A stretch of 64,000 nucleotides of DNA from Cinnamomum chago (lineage: Eukaryota; Streptophyta; Magnoliopsida; Laurales; Lauraceae): positions 28,557,501 to 28,621,500 of the forward strand of contig CP142455.1 in assembly GCA_038049695.1 (NCBI GenBank), given 5' to 3'. Below the pieces are notes generated by a model. It was given only the letters and a program-made list of their open reading frames with translations, was not told where the DNA came from and did no database searches. Of the stretch, positions 1 to 11,115 are shown piece by piece (the stretch's first letter is position 1; every line of letters begins with the position of its first letter). Position numbers and translations under genes: made by a program.

Positions 1-148
1 TTGTCTATATTAGCTTCCGCATATTGTTTGATTAAATCATCACATGTGACTAGTTTTTGTTAAGAAGTTAAAATTGGTCTAAATTGGTCACAATTGTAGC
101 TCACCCTATTCACCCCCCCCTCTAGGGTTAGGATCCCAAGGACTTTCA
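1..148 (+). mobile_element. LTR 3' end, cut by window edge
   Basis: This is the inverted counterpart of the right-hand end of the solo LTR at 3781-5982. The similarity runs through GCGGAAGC, ACATGTGACTAG, GGGTTAGGATCC and GGACTTNCA, and ends at CA (147-148). The sequence beyond resumes the neighbouring Gypsy-type LTR, as in the copy near 18080. The 5' part and the left target-site duplication lie outside the window. Confidence 0.75.
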
Positions 149-1472
149 AATGGAAATGGAGGACCTGAACCTATGACTTCTTAGAGGTGACCCGATGGTG
201 TGATTGGGAGAACACTGACCCGTGTTTGTGGCTAGGCGGGCCTTCTTATGGCCTAAGTATGGACATGGGTACCCTTAGATTGGAGATGTGGTTTATATTA
301 AAATTATAACTCATTTTGGAAAAGAATGAGCTGTTATCAGTGGAAATGGACTTAATACCTCGTTTGGACTGTTTTAAACCAGTCCATGTACCTTGGTATG
401 GATCCAACGAGTGGACTTGGACTTGGATTGAGATCCATGGACTGAATTGACATTTGAACCTCTTAGAAGACCTTGTTAGGACCTTGTTCACACAAGGTAA
501 AGCCTAGACAGACATAGACCTTTAGAGTTTCCTCGAGTCGGCGTAGACATTCACTCAGTTGATTTAAGCTCAGCCTTTGAACTGATCATCACTGGTAGGA
601 GTTATTTATGAGTATTGAGTAAGCTATCATGATGAGCTGTATTTTTAGACCGACGGTGTGATGCTGAGTCCAGTCTCCCCAAGCAATGAGTGTGGTGAGA
701 CTGATGAGTGTGATTTGTGGGGCTAGTTATTCCCCAGCACTGGTGAGGTTCCTCGCCGCGACTGTGTTCAGTATGGGAGGGCCGGGGCATAATATCCCGC
801 GGTATTCAGCTCGTGTGAATGTGCCATATTGTATTAGACTAGATATTATAATTGTCCTGACTCTATATGCTTATCTTGCTCAACTGCCTAGATCATGTAT
901 CTTGATATTCTCTTTAACTGCGTAACTGTCTTTACTCTTCTTGATACATATATCATATGCTACTTGTATACTGTGACTTGTCAGATCATTAGATCTGACC
1001 CATTCTTGGTGCTTAGGTTTCGACCCCGATCCAAAGGATGGCGCGCTCGCGCTAGTCGAGGCACCCGTAGTAGGAGACTACGGGTGGGGACCAGCTGACC
1101 ATGAGGTCGGGCTGGAAGATGGAGAGCCTATACATGGGGTGTGAGAGTTCATTTTCATTTGGGTTTCGAGTGATTTTATTTGTAGTGAGCAGGGTAATTG
1201 TTAAAAATGTAATAATTCTTTTTTACTTTGATACTTTAGATTGGATTTTAGCCCTGCTGTATTTGCTACAGATTTATGATACCTTATTACTGCTTTCGCA
1301 ATGTTCACATGTTTCTGCATTATTACCTGTTGATCTTATAATGTTTAAAAAGTTCATAATTGGACCTCACTGCGGACCTATGATCTTGAAAGTTCTCGGA
1401 TTTTCCGGGAAGTAGCGCGCCAACTTCGGTTATTCTGACGACTTTCTCGGTATCCGGAATTGGGGCGTTACA
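149..1472 (+). mobile_element. 3' part of a long Gypsy-type LTR
   Basis: This stretch is collinear with 18080-18808 joined to 21019-21641, the right part of the solo LTR at 16150-21641. Shared landmarks are GGCTAGGCG, GGACCTTG, TTGAACTGATCATCACTGG, the GGTGTGAT block, GATCTGACCCATT and TTTTCCGG-AAGTAGCGC. It ends GGGCGTTACA. Its 5' part is cut by the LTR at 1-148 and the window edge. The sequence after 1472 is gag from mid-protein rather than a primer-binding site, so this LTR probably inserted into another element. Confidence 0.75.
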
Positions 1473-2190
1473 CAATAGCTTTGAGATGTGGCGCATCATA
1501 GGGCTCTTTTACGACGGACTTAGTTTTGAGATGCGCCAATTTATGGAAATGATGTGCAACAAGGAATTCCTTAAAAAATCTCCCAGAAGCTCCTGATGCG
1601 GCATGGGATTACCTTCGATTTTTAGCTGACAGTGTGCAAAACTAAGACACATCTGAAGGAATTGAACAAAGAAAGCAATCAAACCAGTTTATGGGTGGGG
1701 GGGGGGTATACTTACTAAAAGAGGACCAAGAAATTCATGGTAAAGGTAGTTGCCCTCACACGAGATATAGAGGCACTGAAATTCGGAAAGTAAAAGGAAC
1801 TCGTCACCGTTTGTGGCATATACGCTTGTGACACCCATACATCAGAGGATTGTCCAACAATCCCCGCTTTTGAGGTGTTGAAAGATCAAGCTAATGCCAC
1901 CAACTCGTACCAACGACCATTCTACAACAATGTGATAGGTAACACGTACAATTCTAGCTGGCGGAACGATCCCAACTTCAGTTGGAGAAAAGGGCCAAAT
2001 TCCACACGGGCAGTTTTCCCCAAGATGGGTTCTATAGTTTTCCCCAAAGACCTAACTACGACACCGTTCCATCAAAATTCACAACGAGTGCCACCATCTC
2101 AACAAAGGCCTTTGGAGGAACTTCTACCCAACTTCATGTAGACCCAACACAACATAAATCTAACCAACATGCAGTCTTTTAACGAATTTT
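1473..2190 (+). pseudogene. Gypsy gag pseudogene (C-terminal half)
   Basis: The reading FEMWRIIGLFYDGLSFEMRQ followed by MMCNKEFLKK (from about 1483) is typical of the capsid region of plant Ty3/gypsy Gag. Frame breaks follow (near 1582 and around 1640-1860). From 1818 a knuckle-like CGIYACDTHTSEDCP stretch leads into an open segment to 2141 containing SSWRNDPNFSWRKGPN, the usual proline- and asparagine-rich sequence after this knuckle. There is no intact start and there are several frameshifts. Gag packages the element RNA; this copy is dead. Protease and polymerase regions are absent downstream. Confidence 0.75.
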
Positions 2191-2384
2191 AAAGAGAGAT
2201 GAGGACCAGCATTAATAACATCTATCATGCCCTTTAGGACAATGCAAAAGAGAACAATTTTTTCATTCTCTCCAAAGGGTTTCCATGATTCTAGTGTTGA
2301 TGAAATGACTCAAGTATCATAGACTATATATCTTTTTTAGTTCGTACATGGGTAGATAACGGAGTAAGAGGTTGATATTGGCTG
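2191..2384. other. Degraded sequence between gag and tandem array
   Basis: This may be decayed retroelement sequence continuing from the gag fragment. No ORF or recognisable motif is seen. Confidence 0.4.
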
Positions 2385-3109
2385 GTAGCCCTCAGGAGGG
2401 TGAGATGGTGTAAGTATTTCCTACCAAAAGTAAAAAAAGAAAAAAAATAAAGATAAAGCTTATAGGCTTTACCTATAAAGCAGCTGGAGTGATCTCCCAC
2501 CCGTGAGTGGGGAGTATGGAACCGAGTGAGACCCGCCCAATTAAAATCCTAGCCGCTAGAAAAAATAAAAATGGTTGTCTTGTTTATGAGATGTCCTCAA
2601 TTAATTTTACTCTTGAACGAGCTAGCCCCACATGAAGATTAAGTGTATCATCAGCACGTAATTAATACAATCTTATACATCATTAATCATATTCATTAAT
2701 ACCGGATGTTTTGAACATACCTATTTCTTGATAAGAGAGTAAAGTTCAACAACAAATCAAAGCTATAGAACCCATCTCACGATTTTATGACTTTTTTGAA
2801 AGTAGAAAAGAGAAGGCGGAAGTAATGGAATTTTGATGAAGCCGACCTTTATCTATCGCAAAGAAGGGACATACCTAGCTCTAGTTGTAAGTCAAAATTT
2901 TGTGACTGTGAAGGAACTTCTACAACCCCACAAAAGAAAAAAAAATCATTGAGGTGGAGTCCAGATGATTTGGACTCACCTATTTCTTGAGAAGGTAGTA
3001 AAGTGAGAAATTACGTCAAAGTGAAGTCGTGCAATACCATATCACAGTTTTCTTTGCCTTTTAAAAGTGGGATCTGATTGATTCAAAAAAAAAAAAAAAA
3101 AAGTGGGAT
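2385..3109 (+). repeat. One unit of the ~1-kb tandem repeat (left fragment)
   Basis: This is the same repeat as 11129-16149 and 21642-24440. Landmarks are AAAGCTTATAGGCT, GATCTCCCACCCGTGAGTGG, CCTATTTCTTGATAAG (2718), CTACAACCCCACAAAAG and CCTATTTCTTGAGAAGG (about 2981). It stops at AAAGTGGGATC, where the LTR-like sequence TGATAAGTCC begins. The matching right half resumes near 11129 (CTCTTAAAATGAAATAG), so this unit was split by the nested elements between 3110 and 11128. Confidence 0.8.
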
Positions 3110-3780
3110 CTGATAAGTCCACAATATTACACTTTTAATTCATTATTTCATATAAATTTGAGGACTTAATTACCACAAAATGGATTAAATTAATAGATTT
3201 TCATAAAATCATGCAATTGGACTCTTTTGGTAGAATTTAAGTAAAAATCAGTAAAAAAACTCATAAAAATGCATGTCTTGGTGAAATCATCAATTTTTGC
3301 ATTATTGGGCCCCATGCATAACATCATTCTTTTTTATAAAAATTATTTAGACTAGATTAGGTTTAACTGATGTGCAGGAAAACTCAGAAAGTTGGGCCCA
3401 CAAGAAGGAAGAAATTAAGAAGAGCATAAAAGAAGAGAAGATTTGAAAAAAAAGATCCACTTTGGGGGCCCACCACCTTGGGCATGAATTCTGTGGGATG
3501 GGATGGCCTAGATGGGACCCACGTACTTCTTGGCGTAAATTTTAGAGATTGCTTTCTTTTGATTTTTAAATAGTTTTGGAATTTGAAAATTCAAATTCTA
3601 GAGAAAGAAAAGAAGAGAAGGAAGGAAACAAATAATAAGAAAAAATTCCATTCCAAGAGGAAGGTGGACGTACATGGTGATTCCGAGATTGTGCATGCCC
3701 ACATGGGGCACACCCCCATTCCATGTTGCAACAACTCGAATTTTCAGATTTGGATATTTTTCTTATTATTAAGTGGCGCT
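3110..3780 (+). mobile_element. Outer LTR, left segment
   Basis: This is the start of an LTR-like sequence (TGATAAGTCCACAATATTAC) inserted in the ~1-kb repeat. It is interrupted at 3780 by the solo LTR 3781-5982, resumes at 5983-6113, is interrupted again by the Copia element, and ends after 10224-11115. No ORF is credible. The outer boundary is approximate: GTGGGA occurs on both sides (near 3095 and 11115) and could be the target-site duplication, but the LTR ends are not clean TG/CA. Confidence 0.55.
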
Positions 3781-4671
3781 TGTAAGTCCTGAGGATCCTA
3801 ACCCTAGGGGGGGTGAATAGGGTGTGCTACAACTATGACCAATTTCGACAAATTTAATTTCTTAACAAAAACTAGTCACATGTGATGATAAACAATCAAA
3901 ATGCGGAAGCTAATAAAACAATCATCACAAAGCAAACACCACAACACCAAGGTTTATAGTGGTTCGGCCTCAATGCCTACGGCCACTACCGGCTTGTGAA
4001 CCAACACCCCACCGGATTTCCACTATTTATGCTTTTCAATAGGCTAAGCAATAACCTTTACAATATGCTTTTCAAGGCTTAGCAATAACCTTTACAATGA
4101 TGTTTTTCAAGGCTCAACATCAACCTATACACTATGCTTTTATAGGCTAAGCAATAACCTCTTCAACCACAAGGTTGGTTATCTCACAAAGTTAGTGTCT
4201 AACATACACTTGATGGAGATACAAATTTAGCTCATTACATTTGCCTCTATAATAGGCGGATATGAAAATGAAAATCTAATACACACACACACTATGAATG
4301 CAAAGATGAAAGTACATGATGTGTGTGTGTGATGTCCTCAATCATTTTGAAAATGAAAGCTCATAAATGTATGCTTAAGGCTTTTGAAAGTTTTAGTTCA
4401 TAAAAACATTTATGATTGAGGAAAGAATGCAAGTCACATGTTAAAAGTAACAACTTGTTAATGATGTCAAAGATTCACAAGTTGTATGAAATTAATTAGC
4501 TCTAAACATGTGATGCATAGGGATGTCAATCAAATCAACAATGTAGCTCATAAAACATAAAAATAGATTTGATTGAAATTAGGGGACAAATCATATGTAA
4601 TACAACCTTGAAAAAGATATACCTATCAAAGTAAGGCAAGTTGTGAAACTTTAAAACAATAATACACATAT

Positions 4672-5283
4672 GATTTGTAAAGATGTTGAATCCACAACAT
4701 AAGATATATTTTGAAAGAGATTTTCTTATGATGAAAAACAACACCCAAAGATTCAACCAAGTATATGAATCATGTTACATATAATTTCAAAGATTATTTC
4801 ATTAACATGATCTACTTAGATTTCCCAAATAAAGTACGACTTGGATTGAATCAATGGTGATGCATCCAAAACAATAGATCAATTCAAAATATAAAACATG
4901 CTAAGGATACAACACATCATAGGTTAACATGCTACTAAAGATTTATCAAAGATAAAACAAAACATGAAAACATACGATTTGTAAAGAAGTTGAATCCAAA
5001 ACATAAGATAGTTTTGAAAGTGATTTTCTTATGATGGAAAACAACAACCAAAGATTCAACCAAGTATATGGATTATGTTACATCTAATTTCAAAGATGCT
5101 TCCATTAACATGATCTACTTAGATTTACCAAAGATAAAGTACTACTTGGATTGAATCAATGGTGATGTATCCAAAACAATAAATCAATTCAAAACATAAA
5201 ACATGTTAAGGATACAACACAACATAGTTTATCATGATACAAATGATTTACCAAAAATAAAACAAAGCATGAAAACATATGAT
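4672..5283. repeat. ~305-bp tandem duplication inside the LTR
   Basis: Two direct copies with a period of 305 bp: GTTGAATCC at 4684 recurs at 4989. Each is followed by ACATAAGATA, GATTTTCTTATGATG, CAAAGATTCAACCAAGTATA and ACATGATCTACTTAGATTT. It lies within the solo LTR 3781-5982. Confidence 0.75.
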
Positions 5284-5479
5284 TAAGGAAAGTAGAGCCT
5301 ACTTGGTGATTTAACTTCATTAATCCAAGCTTTAGCTTTCCTAATGATCCCCTTCATCCCTTAGTTCATTTTCCTTGAATATGCCTCAAAACCCCTCAAG
5401 GAGGGCCTTAAAAATCTCAACTTTTGGCAAAGGAAAGAACTCATATTTATAACAAAAAGTGCCCAACGGCTAGTCCCCG

Positions 5480-5579
5480 GTCAACCTGGAACACACAACG
5501 GTAAGAAATATGACCGTTGGTGCACCAGGGCAAATTCTGCCTGCAGTGTTCCCGGTCGACCTGGACCTTCCCGATCGAC
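5480..5579. promoter_or_regulatory. Palindrome cluster in LTR (GTCGAC type)
   Basis: GTCAAC at 5480, GTCGAC at 5555 and ATCGAC at 5574 occur in a CCCGGTCGACCTGG context; the last two are 19 bp apart. On the minus strand the cluster lies just upstream of a TATA-like sequence at about 5447, so it may be in the LTR promoter region. Any binding role is inference. Confidence 0.4.
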
Positions 5580-5982
5580 CTGGAACACAGCGTTTCTGGC
5601 CCGGGACCAAAATTCCCAAAATTGCATATTTTTTGCATATTTCAAAGTCTTTTCAAGTGGGAATTTTTGGGCCATCAAATCAAGCTTGGAAACATGTTTT
5701 AAATCATTCTAAGGGGTTTAAAAACATGAAACATAAAAAGCCAAAAATGATTCAAAAGTTTAAAACCAAAGGCTAGCTTGATTTCTAAAAAACTCTTTTA
5801 AAAAACAAATGCATCCAAGATTAAAAACAAAACATGCATAAATCAAAACTTTTACAACTCTTAAAAACCATGCATGTATAAAACAAGATTTCAAGTTTAT
5901 CTAAAACAATGCAAGTGTGTAAATCAAATGATGCTTGAATGATTATGCATCCATCAAATTGCAATCTACAAAATTCCTAACA

Positions 5983-6113
5983 GCGCCCAGGTTAAGAAAA
6001 TTTCAAGCCACGAAGACTTCTAAAAGCAAAGAGTCTTGCCAACAAAGCAACCCAATTTAAATTCAAGTTTGGAAGAGCCCAAGATTCTTCTTTCAAGTTT
6101 TGAGAAATTATCT
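5983..6113 (+). mobile_element. Outer LTR, middle segment
   Basis: This short stretch of the outer LTR lies between the solo LTR ending at 5982 and the Copia element starting at 6114. It ends in TATCT (6109-6113), which is repeated at 10224-10228. Confidence 0.5.
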
Positions 6114-7030
6114 TGAAAAATAATTTTATAGGGCTGCGATCTCTAGATTGGTCTACTCAAACAATCAACCCAAAAGTGTGCAAAAATAAACAATATGCAG
6201 TAGAAATAAAATAAATAAGCACACACCACAAGGACACCAAATTTAAGGTGGAAAATCCTAACCGGCTGAAAAACCACCGATCCGAACTGGATCAAATCAA
6301 ACACTATGAATCTCGCAATTACAAGAAACTCAGATCTCTTCCCCAGATATCCCCTACCCAAGGACTGAAGTTACCTTGTGTCGCTTCACGCTTCAACGAC
6401 TTCATACAATTGATTGCAACAGATTCAATACAGCGCTTGACTCCTCAAGTCTTCTCGCAAGAAGATAATCTTCTACAAAAGATGCAGAAGAACTGACTCT
6501 AGAGAACTGGTCAACACAACTCCTTAATAAATCTCTAGAAAAGAATTCTTTCAATGATAATCTCTAATTCAGAACTTTGAGAGGTGAGGCAGTATCTTTG
6601 GAATAGCCCTTGAGTCCTTTAAATAGCCCTTAGGTCGTGCTTAAGGTTGTCTAAATTGATTAGGACTAAAACAAGCAGTTTTGGCACAATTAGAAATCTG
6701 TTTCTAATTTTCGTAGGGCTCTCTGCGCCTTGTCCGCTCGACCGGACCCACCATCCGCTAGAGCGGATGAGGTTCTGTTTCAGCGATGGTTATTCTGACA
6801 CTGTTCGCTCGAGCGGATGTGATGGTCGCTAGAGTGGACCCCTCTCTGGATTGATCCGGAATTTCAGCATATTTTCTCCAACAGACTTCTTCTAATTCTT
6901 CCAGACTTTCTTTTTATGAGTCATTCCAATCTTCTATCTTCAGAGTTCTTTTCTAAATAAAGAAATTACAACTCAATAGACCTAGAGTTTTGTCCAACCC
7001 ATGAATTTAGACAACACTAAAATACTAACA
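6114..7030 (-). repeat. 3' LTR of the Copia element
   Basis: 917 bp, TGTTAG...CA on the minus strand. Positions 6114-6816 appear identical to the 5' LTR; the last 214 bp differ at about 19 positions plus a 1-bp indel. A TATTTAAA box on the minus strand lies near 6617, with palindrome pairs at 6733-6840 just upstream of it in U3. Confidence 0.92.
6733..6840. promoter_or_regulatory. Two palindrome pairs in Copia LTR (CTCGAG type)
   Basis: Four near-palindromes of consensus TCCGCTCGAGCGGA are centred on six-base cores at 6737, 6758, 6808 and 6829. Spacing is 21 bp within pairs and 71 bp between pairs. They lie upstream of the minus-strand TATA-like box in U3. CGCTCGAGCG at the third site is a perfect palindrome. 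Function is unknown; a transcription-factor array is one possibility. Confidence 0.5.
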
Positions 7031-7042
7031 ATCTCCCCCTTT
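7031..7042 (-). other. Polypurine tract of Copia element
   Basis: AAAGGGGGAGAT on the minus strand directly abuts the 3' LTR start, the expected plus-strand primer position. Similar purine tracts at about 7225-7240 and 7318-7326 are typical of the pol-distal region of plant Copia elements. Confidence 0.8.
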
Positions 7043-7461
7043 GGCAATTCATGGACAAAACTCCCTAAGACAATAAAATTTGATCTAATCAAAATGAAAC
7101 CAAAAATACATAGAATTTATAAAAATAAAAAAATGGCAATCAGCACAAAAACTTGCAATCAACAAATGTAGATCTACATTGTCTCTAACTCCTGAACTTC
7201 TTGATCTCCCCTTGATCTGTCACCTTTCTCCCCCTTTTTGCCCATAAATTGACAAAGCTAAAGATAATAACATGCAGTTTTTTGTCAATTAGGATCTATA
7301 GCTCTCCCTTGAAAGCAACTCCCCCTTAATGTATCTTCGTAGCAGCGCTAGGGGTGGGAGCTTGACCTCTTTAATTAGGGCTTGTTACATGCGGCCACCC
7401 ACACTTGTGTAGTTTGATCTTTCAGCAGAGTGTGAATAACCTCCTTAGGCAAATCAGATTT

Positions 7462-9249
7462 TCAAACCCAAATTTGAGCCGTTTTGGGTGGAGAAAAATT
7501 CTTCCGCCATTTCTTGGTCTTAGGTAAACTTTGCAGCTTCTTGCAATGGGGACGAATGTGTCCTTTTAATCCACAATGATGACAAGTGGATGTGCGTGCA
7601 GCGTGTGACACATTCTTTTTCTTGAAACTACTCGACACATTATTTGAAGGTGCAGTATGTGGAGTAGCATGTGCAACACTTGAAACAAAAACTGTTTTAC
7701 CTTTAGTATTTGAAGTGGATGCACCATGATCATAACCGAGACCGCTTCTGTCAAAATTAGACTTCTGACTGGACAATATATTTGTAAGAGTCTGTGAACC
7801 AGTGTTCATCTTGTTTAGAGAAGCTTGCTTGACTTCTAGCTCAGACAGAGTGATCTTCAATCTTCCTTGTAGGTCTTGATTTTCAGCTTTCACTATTTCT
7901 ATCTCTTGCTTCAGATGCATTACTTCCTTTTCAGCCTTCTCAAGTTTTTGACCATCAATAGTCAAATTTTCAGCCAAACAGTTTTTCTGACTTTCCAAGA
8001 GTATGAATCTGTTTAAGTGCTTGCTCTAATTCAATCTTCAGGGCAGAATTTTCTTCTTGAGCAGCCTTGTACTTGATAGTGATCTTGTTGCCATACTTGG
8101 TCATCTTGACACAATCAGCAGAGGTAGCATGGTATAACTCTTCCCAATCTTTCTCTTGATCTGACAACTCATTATCATTATCAGTATCAGTATCATTGTC
8201 AGACACAGACGCAGCCATGAATGCCACAAACTTGCCATTCACATTAGTAGAAGGATCATCTTCAGGATCTTTTGTTTCTTCCTTTTCTTCTTCAGAAGAT
8301 TCTTCATCCCAAGTTATGTTGAGAGCCTTTTGCTTTGTACCATTTTTCTTGTTAGCACACTCATTAGTATAGTGTCCATAGCCTTGACACTCAAAACACT
8401 TTGTCCCTTTTGCAGAATCCTTCTTTTCAGATTCGAAATTCCTTATATTTGCTCGTTTTGTCTTCATGTATTTTTTGAAACACTTCACAAATTCAGCCAT
8501 ATCAACTTCATCCTTAGATTCAGAATCAGACTCAATTTTCTTAGCAGGCTTCTTTCTTGATTCTAAGATGGCTTTCAAAGCAATATCCTTCTCTTTTGAT
8601 TTTCCTTTATTCCAACGGTTTGCTTCAAAAGTCTGAAGATTTCCAGCCAGTTCATTTACCTTGAGGGTATTCAGATTCTTATTTTCTTCAATAACATCAA
8701 CTTTAGAATCAAACCTCGAAGGTAGAGACCTTAGAATTTTCTTAACAATTTGTGTTATGGTAGTTCTTCCCCCATAATAAAAACAAAATTGACAATCTCA
8801 TTCAGCTTTACATTAAATTGATCAAAGGTCTTATCTTCTTCCATAACGATGGTTTCAAATTCTTTAGTCAGTCTTTGCAATTTTGCTTACTTCACCGTGT
8901 ATGTACCCTCATAAACTGTCTGTAAGACTTCTCATGCTTCTTTTGCAGTTTTACAAGTGGAAATCCTTCGAAACTCTTCAGCAGTCACCCCATTGTATAT
9001 GCTATTCACAGCCTTATTATTACAATTGGATGCATGCTTCTCATCCTTAGTTCATTGGGCTTTAGGTTTTGAAACAGTTTGTCCATTAACCACAATTGTA
9101 GGTTTGGAGTAGCCCTCCTCAACAATATCCTAAACATCATCATCAATGGACTTAAAGAATCCAATCATCCTTTGCTTCCAATATGCATAATTAGAACCAT
9201 CAAACAAAGGATGCTTGGAAGTTGATCTCCTTTCTCTATTGAGCACCAT
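7462..9249 (-). pseudogene. Copia gag pseudogene (UBN2 domain, two CCHC knuckles)
   Basis: Gag starts at the ATG at 9249, about 42 bp past the primer-binding site, with a UBN2-type N-terminus (FDGSNYAYWKQRMIGFF). Four in-frame stops follow at about 9130, 9052, 8932 and 8887; three replace conserved tryptophans. From 8578 the frame is open through an acidic, lysine-rich linker and a first zinc knuckle CFECQGYGHYTNEC. A frameshift near 7980 joins a second open segment (7998-7462) with a coiled-coil-like region and a second knuckle CHHCGLKGHIRPHC. It ends at KTAQIWV, the usual approach to the integrase region, after which pol is absent. Gag would form the particle that packages element RNA. Confidence 0.85.
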
Positions 9250-9290
9250 TCTAGAAATCTTGTAGGATCAAACACAGCAAGAAAATGCAA

Positions 9291-9305
9291 CCTGCTCTGA
9301 TACCA
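9291..9305 (-). other. Primer-binding site (initiator tRNA-Met)
   Basis: TGGTATCAGAGCAGG on the minus strand lies two bases after the 5' LTR end. It matches the 3' end complement of initiator tRNA-Met, the usual Copia primer. It fixes the element orientation. Confidence 0.93.
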
Positions 9306-9307
9306 AT

Positions 9308-10223
9308 TGAAAAATAATTTTATAGGGCTGCGATCTCTAGATTGGTCTACTCAAACAATCAACCCAAAAGTGTGCAAAAATAAACAATATGCAGTAGAAA
9401 TAAAATAAATAAGCACACACCACAAGGACACCAAATTTAAGGTGGAAAATCCTAACCGGCTGAAAAACCACCGATCCGAACTGGATCAAATCAAACACTA
9501 TGAATCTCGCAATTACAAGAAACTCAGATCTCTTCCCCAGATATCCCCTACCCAAGGACTGAAGTTACCTTGTGTCGCTTCACGCTTCAACGACTTCATA
9601 CAATTGATTGCAACAGATTCAATACAGCGCTTGACTCCTCAAGTCTTCTCGCAAGAAGATAATCTTCTACAAAAGATGCAGAAGAACTGACTCTAGAGAA
9701 CTGGTCAACACAACTCCTTAATAAATCTCTAGAAAAGAATTCTTTCAATGATAATCTCTAATTCAGAACTTTGAGAGGTGAGGCAGTATCTTTGGAATAG
9801 CCCTTGAGTCCTTTAAATAGCCCTTAGGTCGTGCTTAAGGTTGTCTAAATTGATTAGGACTAAAACAAGCAGTTTTGGCACAATTAGAAATCTGTTTCTA
9901 ATTTTCGTAGGGCTCTCTGCGCCTTGTCCGCTCGACCGGACCCACCATCCGCTAGAGCGGATGAGGTTCTGTTTCAGCGATGGTTATTCTGACACTGTTC
10001 GCTCGAGCGGACTTGATGATCGCTAGAGTGGACCCCTTTCTGGATTGATCCGGAATTTCAACATATTTTATCCAACAAACTTCTTCTAATTCTTTCTGAC
10101 TTTCTTCTTCTAAGTCATTCCAATCTTCTATCTTCAGAGTCCTTTTTTAAATAAAAAATTAAAACTCAATAGACGCAGAGTTTTGTCCAACCCATGAATT
10201 TAGCCAACACTAAAATACTAACA
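9308..10223 (-). repeat. 5' LTR of the Copia element
   Basis: 916 bp, TGTTAG...CA on the minus strand, followed by the primer-binding site. The first 703 bp (9308-10010) appear identical to the other LTR, while the U3 end (10011-10223) is about 9% divergent. The palindrome pairs are repeated at 9927-10034. Confidence 0.92.
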
Positions 10224-11115
10224 TATCTAAAATGGGATCCCAATCAAATAGGTTGAAAACATCCAAATCTTGGAACTATCCAAGAAGTGGACATCCATAC
10301 ACACGTCCAATATTCTCCCCCCATGTCTCATGTGGACTCCTCCCCCCTCCTTAACGTCATTCCCTCTCTTCCTCTTCTTTTCTTTTACGTTTTTTAAAGC
10401 AAATAATTGTAATTTTTGTGAAGAAGAAGAAGAATATGGAGGGGTGAAAATTCTTTTGTAATCCAAGGATGAAGAAGAAGTTGTAAATCCTTGATGTAAT
10501 TCTATACATGGACATGATCAACAAAATGTGAGATTCTCATTATTTTTTTATTTTATTTTCATTAATTAAGTTCTTTTAATTTAATTCATTATTTTCCTCG
10601 GATATACTGAATGCTTAAAAACCTCTAAGTGGTGAAGATACGAATTTTGGACCCTGGATGAGTGTGATACCTCTCACAAACATCAACAATTTTGAATTTT
10701 CATCTTGGCTCATCCTTATGGGAGGCATTGATCTAAGCCTTCTCGTATTTTTAGTTCTTAGAAAAGCAACTAATTCTCATCCTTGGATCCAAAATTTCTC
10801 ATTAGTATTTCTGAAATTTTACTTTAATTAATTTTGATTTTTAATTCCACAAATTGGTTGGTTTGATTTGATCTTTTGTTTTTGCAGATTTTAGTTAGTC
10901 TAGAGTTTCTTTAGTCTAATTTTATTTTAATTGTTGGAAGAGTTGAAATTAATTTTTAGTTTCAATTATTTGGTCATTCTTTTTGTAATTTAATTAGATT
11001 TTAACTAGGCAAGAACTAAGATTTTTTTTTGGGACAAGTTAAGTGGCTTTCTACTATCTCCCTGTGGATTCGACCCCGCACTCACTGAGTATAACTACAT
11101 CGTGACAACCATACA
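10224..11115 (+). mobile_element. Outer LTR, right segment
   Basis: This is the continuation of the LTR broken by the Copia insertion. It contains the phrase TCCCTGTGGATTCGACCCCGCACTC near 11060, common at the right end of plant Gypsy LTRs, and ends near CCATACAC. The ~1-kb repeat resumes at about 11129. No gene is seen. Confidence 0.55.

Larger units (their letters stand above)
3781..5982 (-). mobile_element. Solo LTR, 2.2 kb, probably Copia type
   Basis: Read on the minus strand this is bounded by TGTTAGGAATTTTG at 5982 and by GGACTTACA at 3781. Flanks GCGCT (3776-3780) and GCGCC (5983-5987) match at four of five bases, an aged 5-bp target-site duplication. The GTGGTTCGGCC block near 3960 and the GCGGAAGC motif near 3903 are common in plant Copia LTRs. 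A TATA-like ATTTATAA near 5447 has paired palindromes (5480-5579) just upstream on the minus strand. There is no internal region. Copia assignment is inference. Confidence 0.7.
6114..10223 (-). mobile_element. Non-autonomous Copia retrotransposon, gag only
   Basis: A structurally complete element of 4110 bp on the minus strand: 5' LTR (9308-10223), primer-binding site, decayed gag, purine tract, 3' LTR (6114-7030). LTRs begin TGTTAG and end CA. The flanks are an exact 5-bp duplication, TATCT, at 6109-6113 and 10224-10228. The 2.28-kb internal region encodes Gag only; integrase, reverse transcriptase and RNase H are missing, so it would have needed helper proteins. It sits inside the outer LTR remnant. 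Confidence 0.92.

Noticed and set aside
1061-1085. Perfect 10-bp hairpin CACCCGTAGT/ACTACGGGTG in the left LTR fragment
   Set aside because: The related LTR near 21210 does not preserve the pairing, so it is probably chance.
6143-6496. ORFs of 72 and 82 codons that recur exactly at 9337-9690
   Set aside because: The exact recurrence is because both lie in the two LTRs of the Copia element; not genes.
9291-9305. tRNA-Met-like sequence
   Set aside because: Only the 3' complement is present next to an LTR; it is a retrotransposon primer-binding site, not a tRNA gene.
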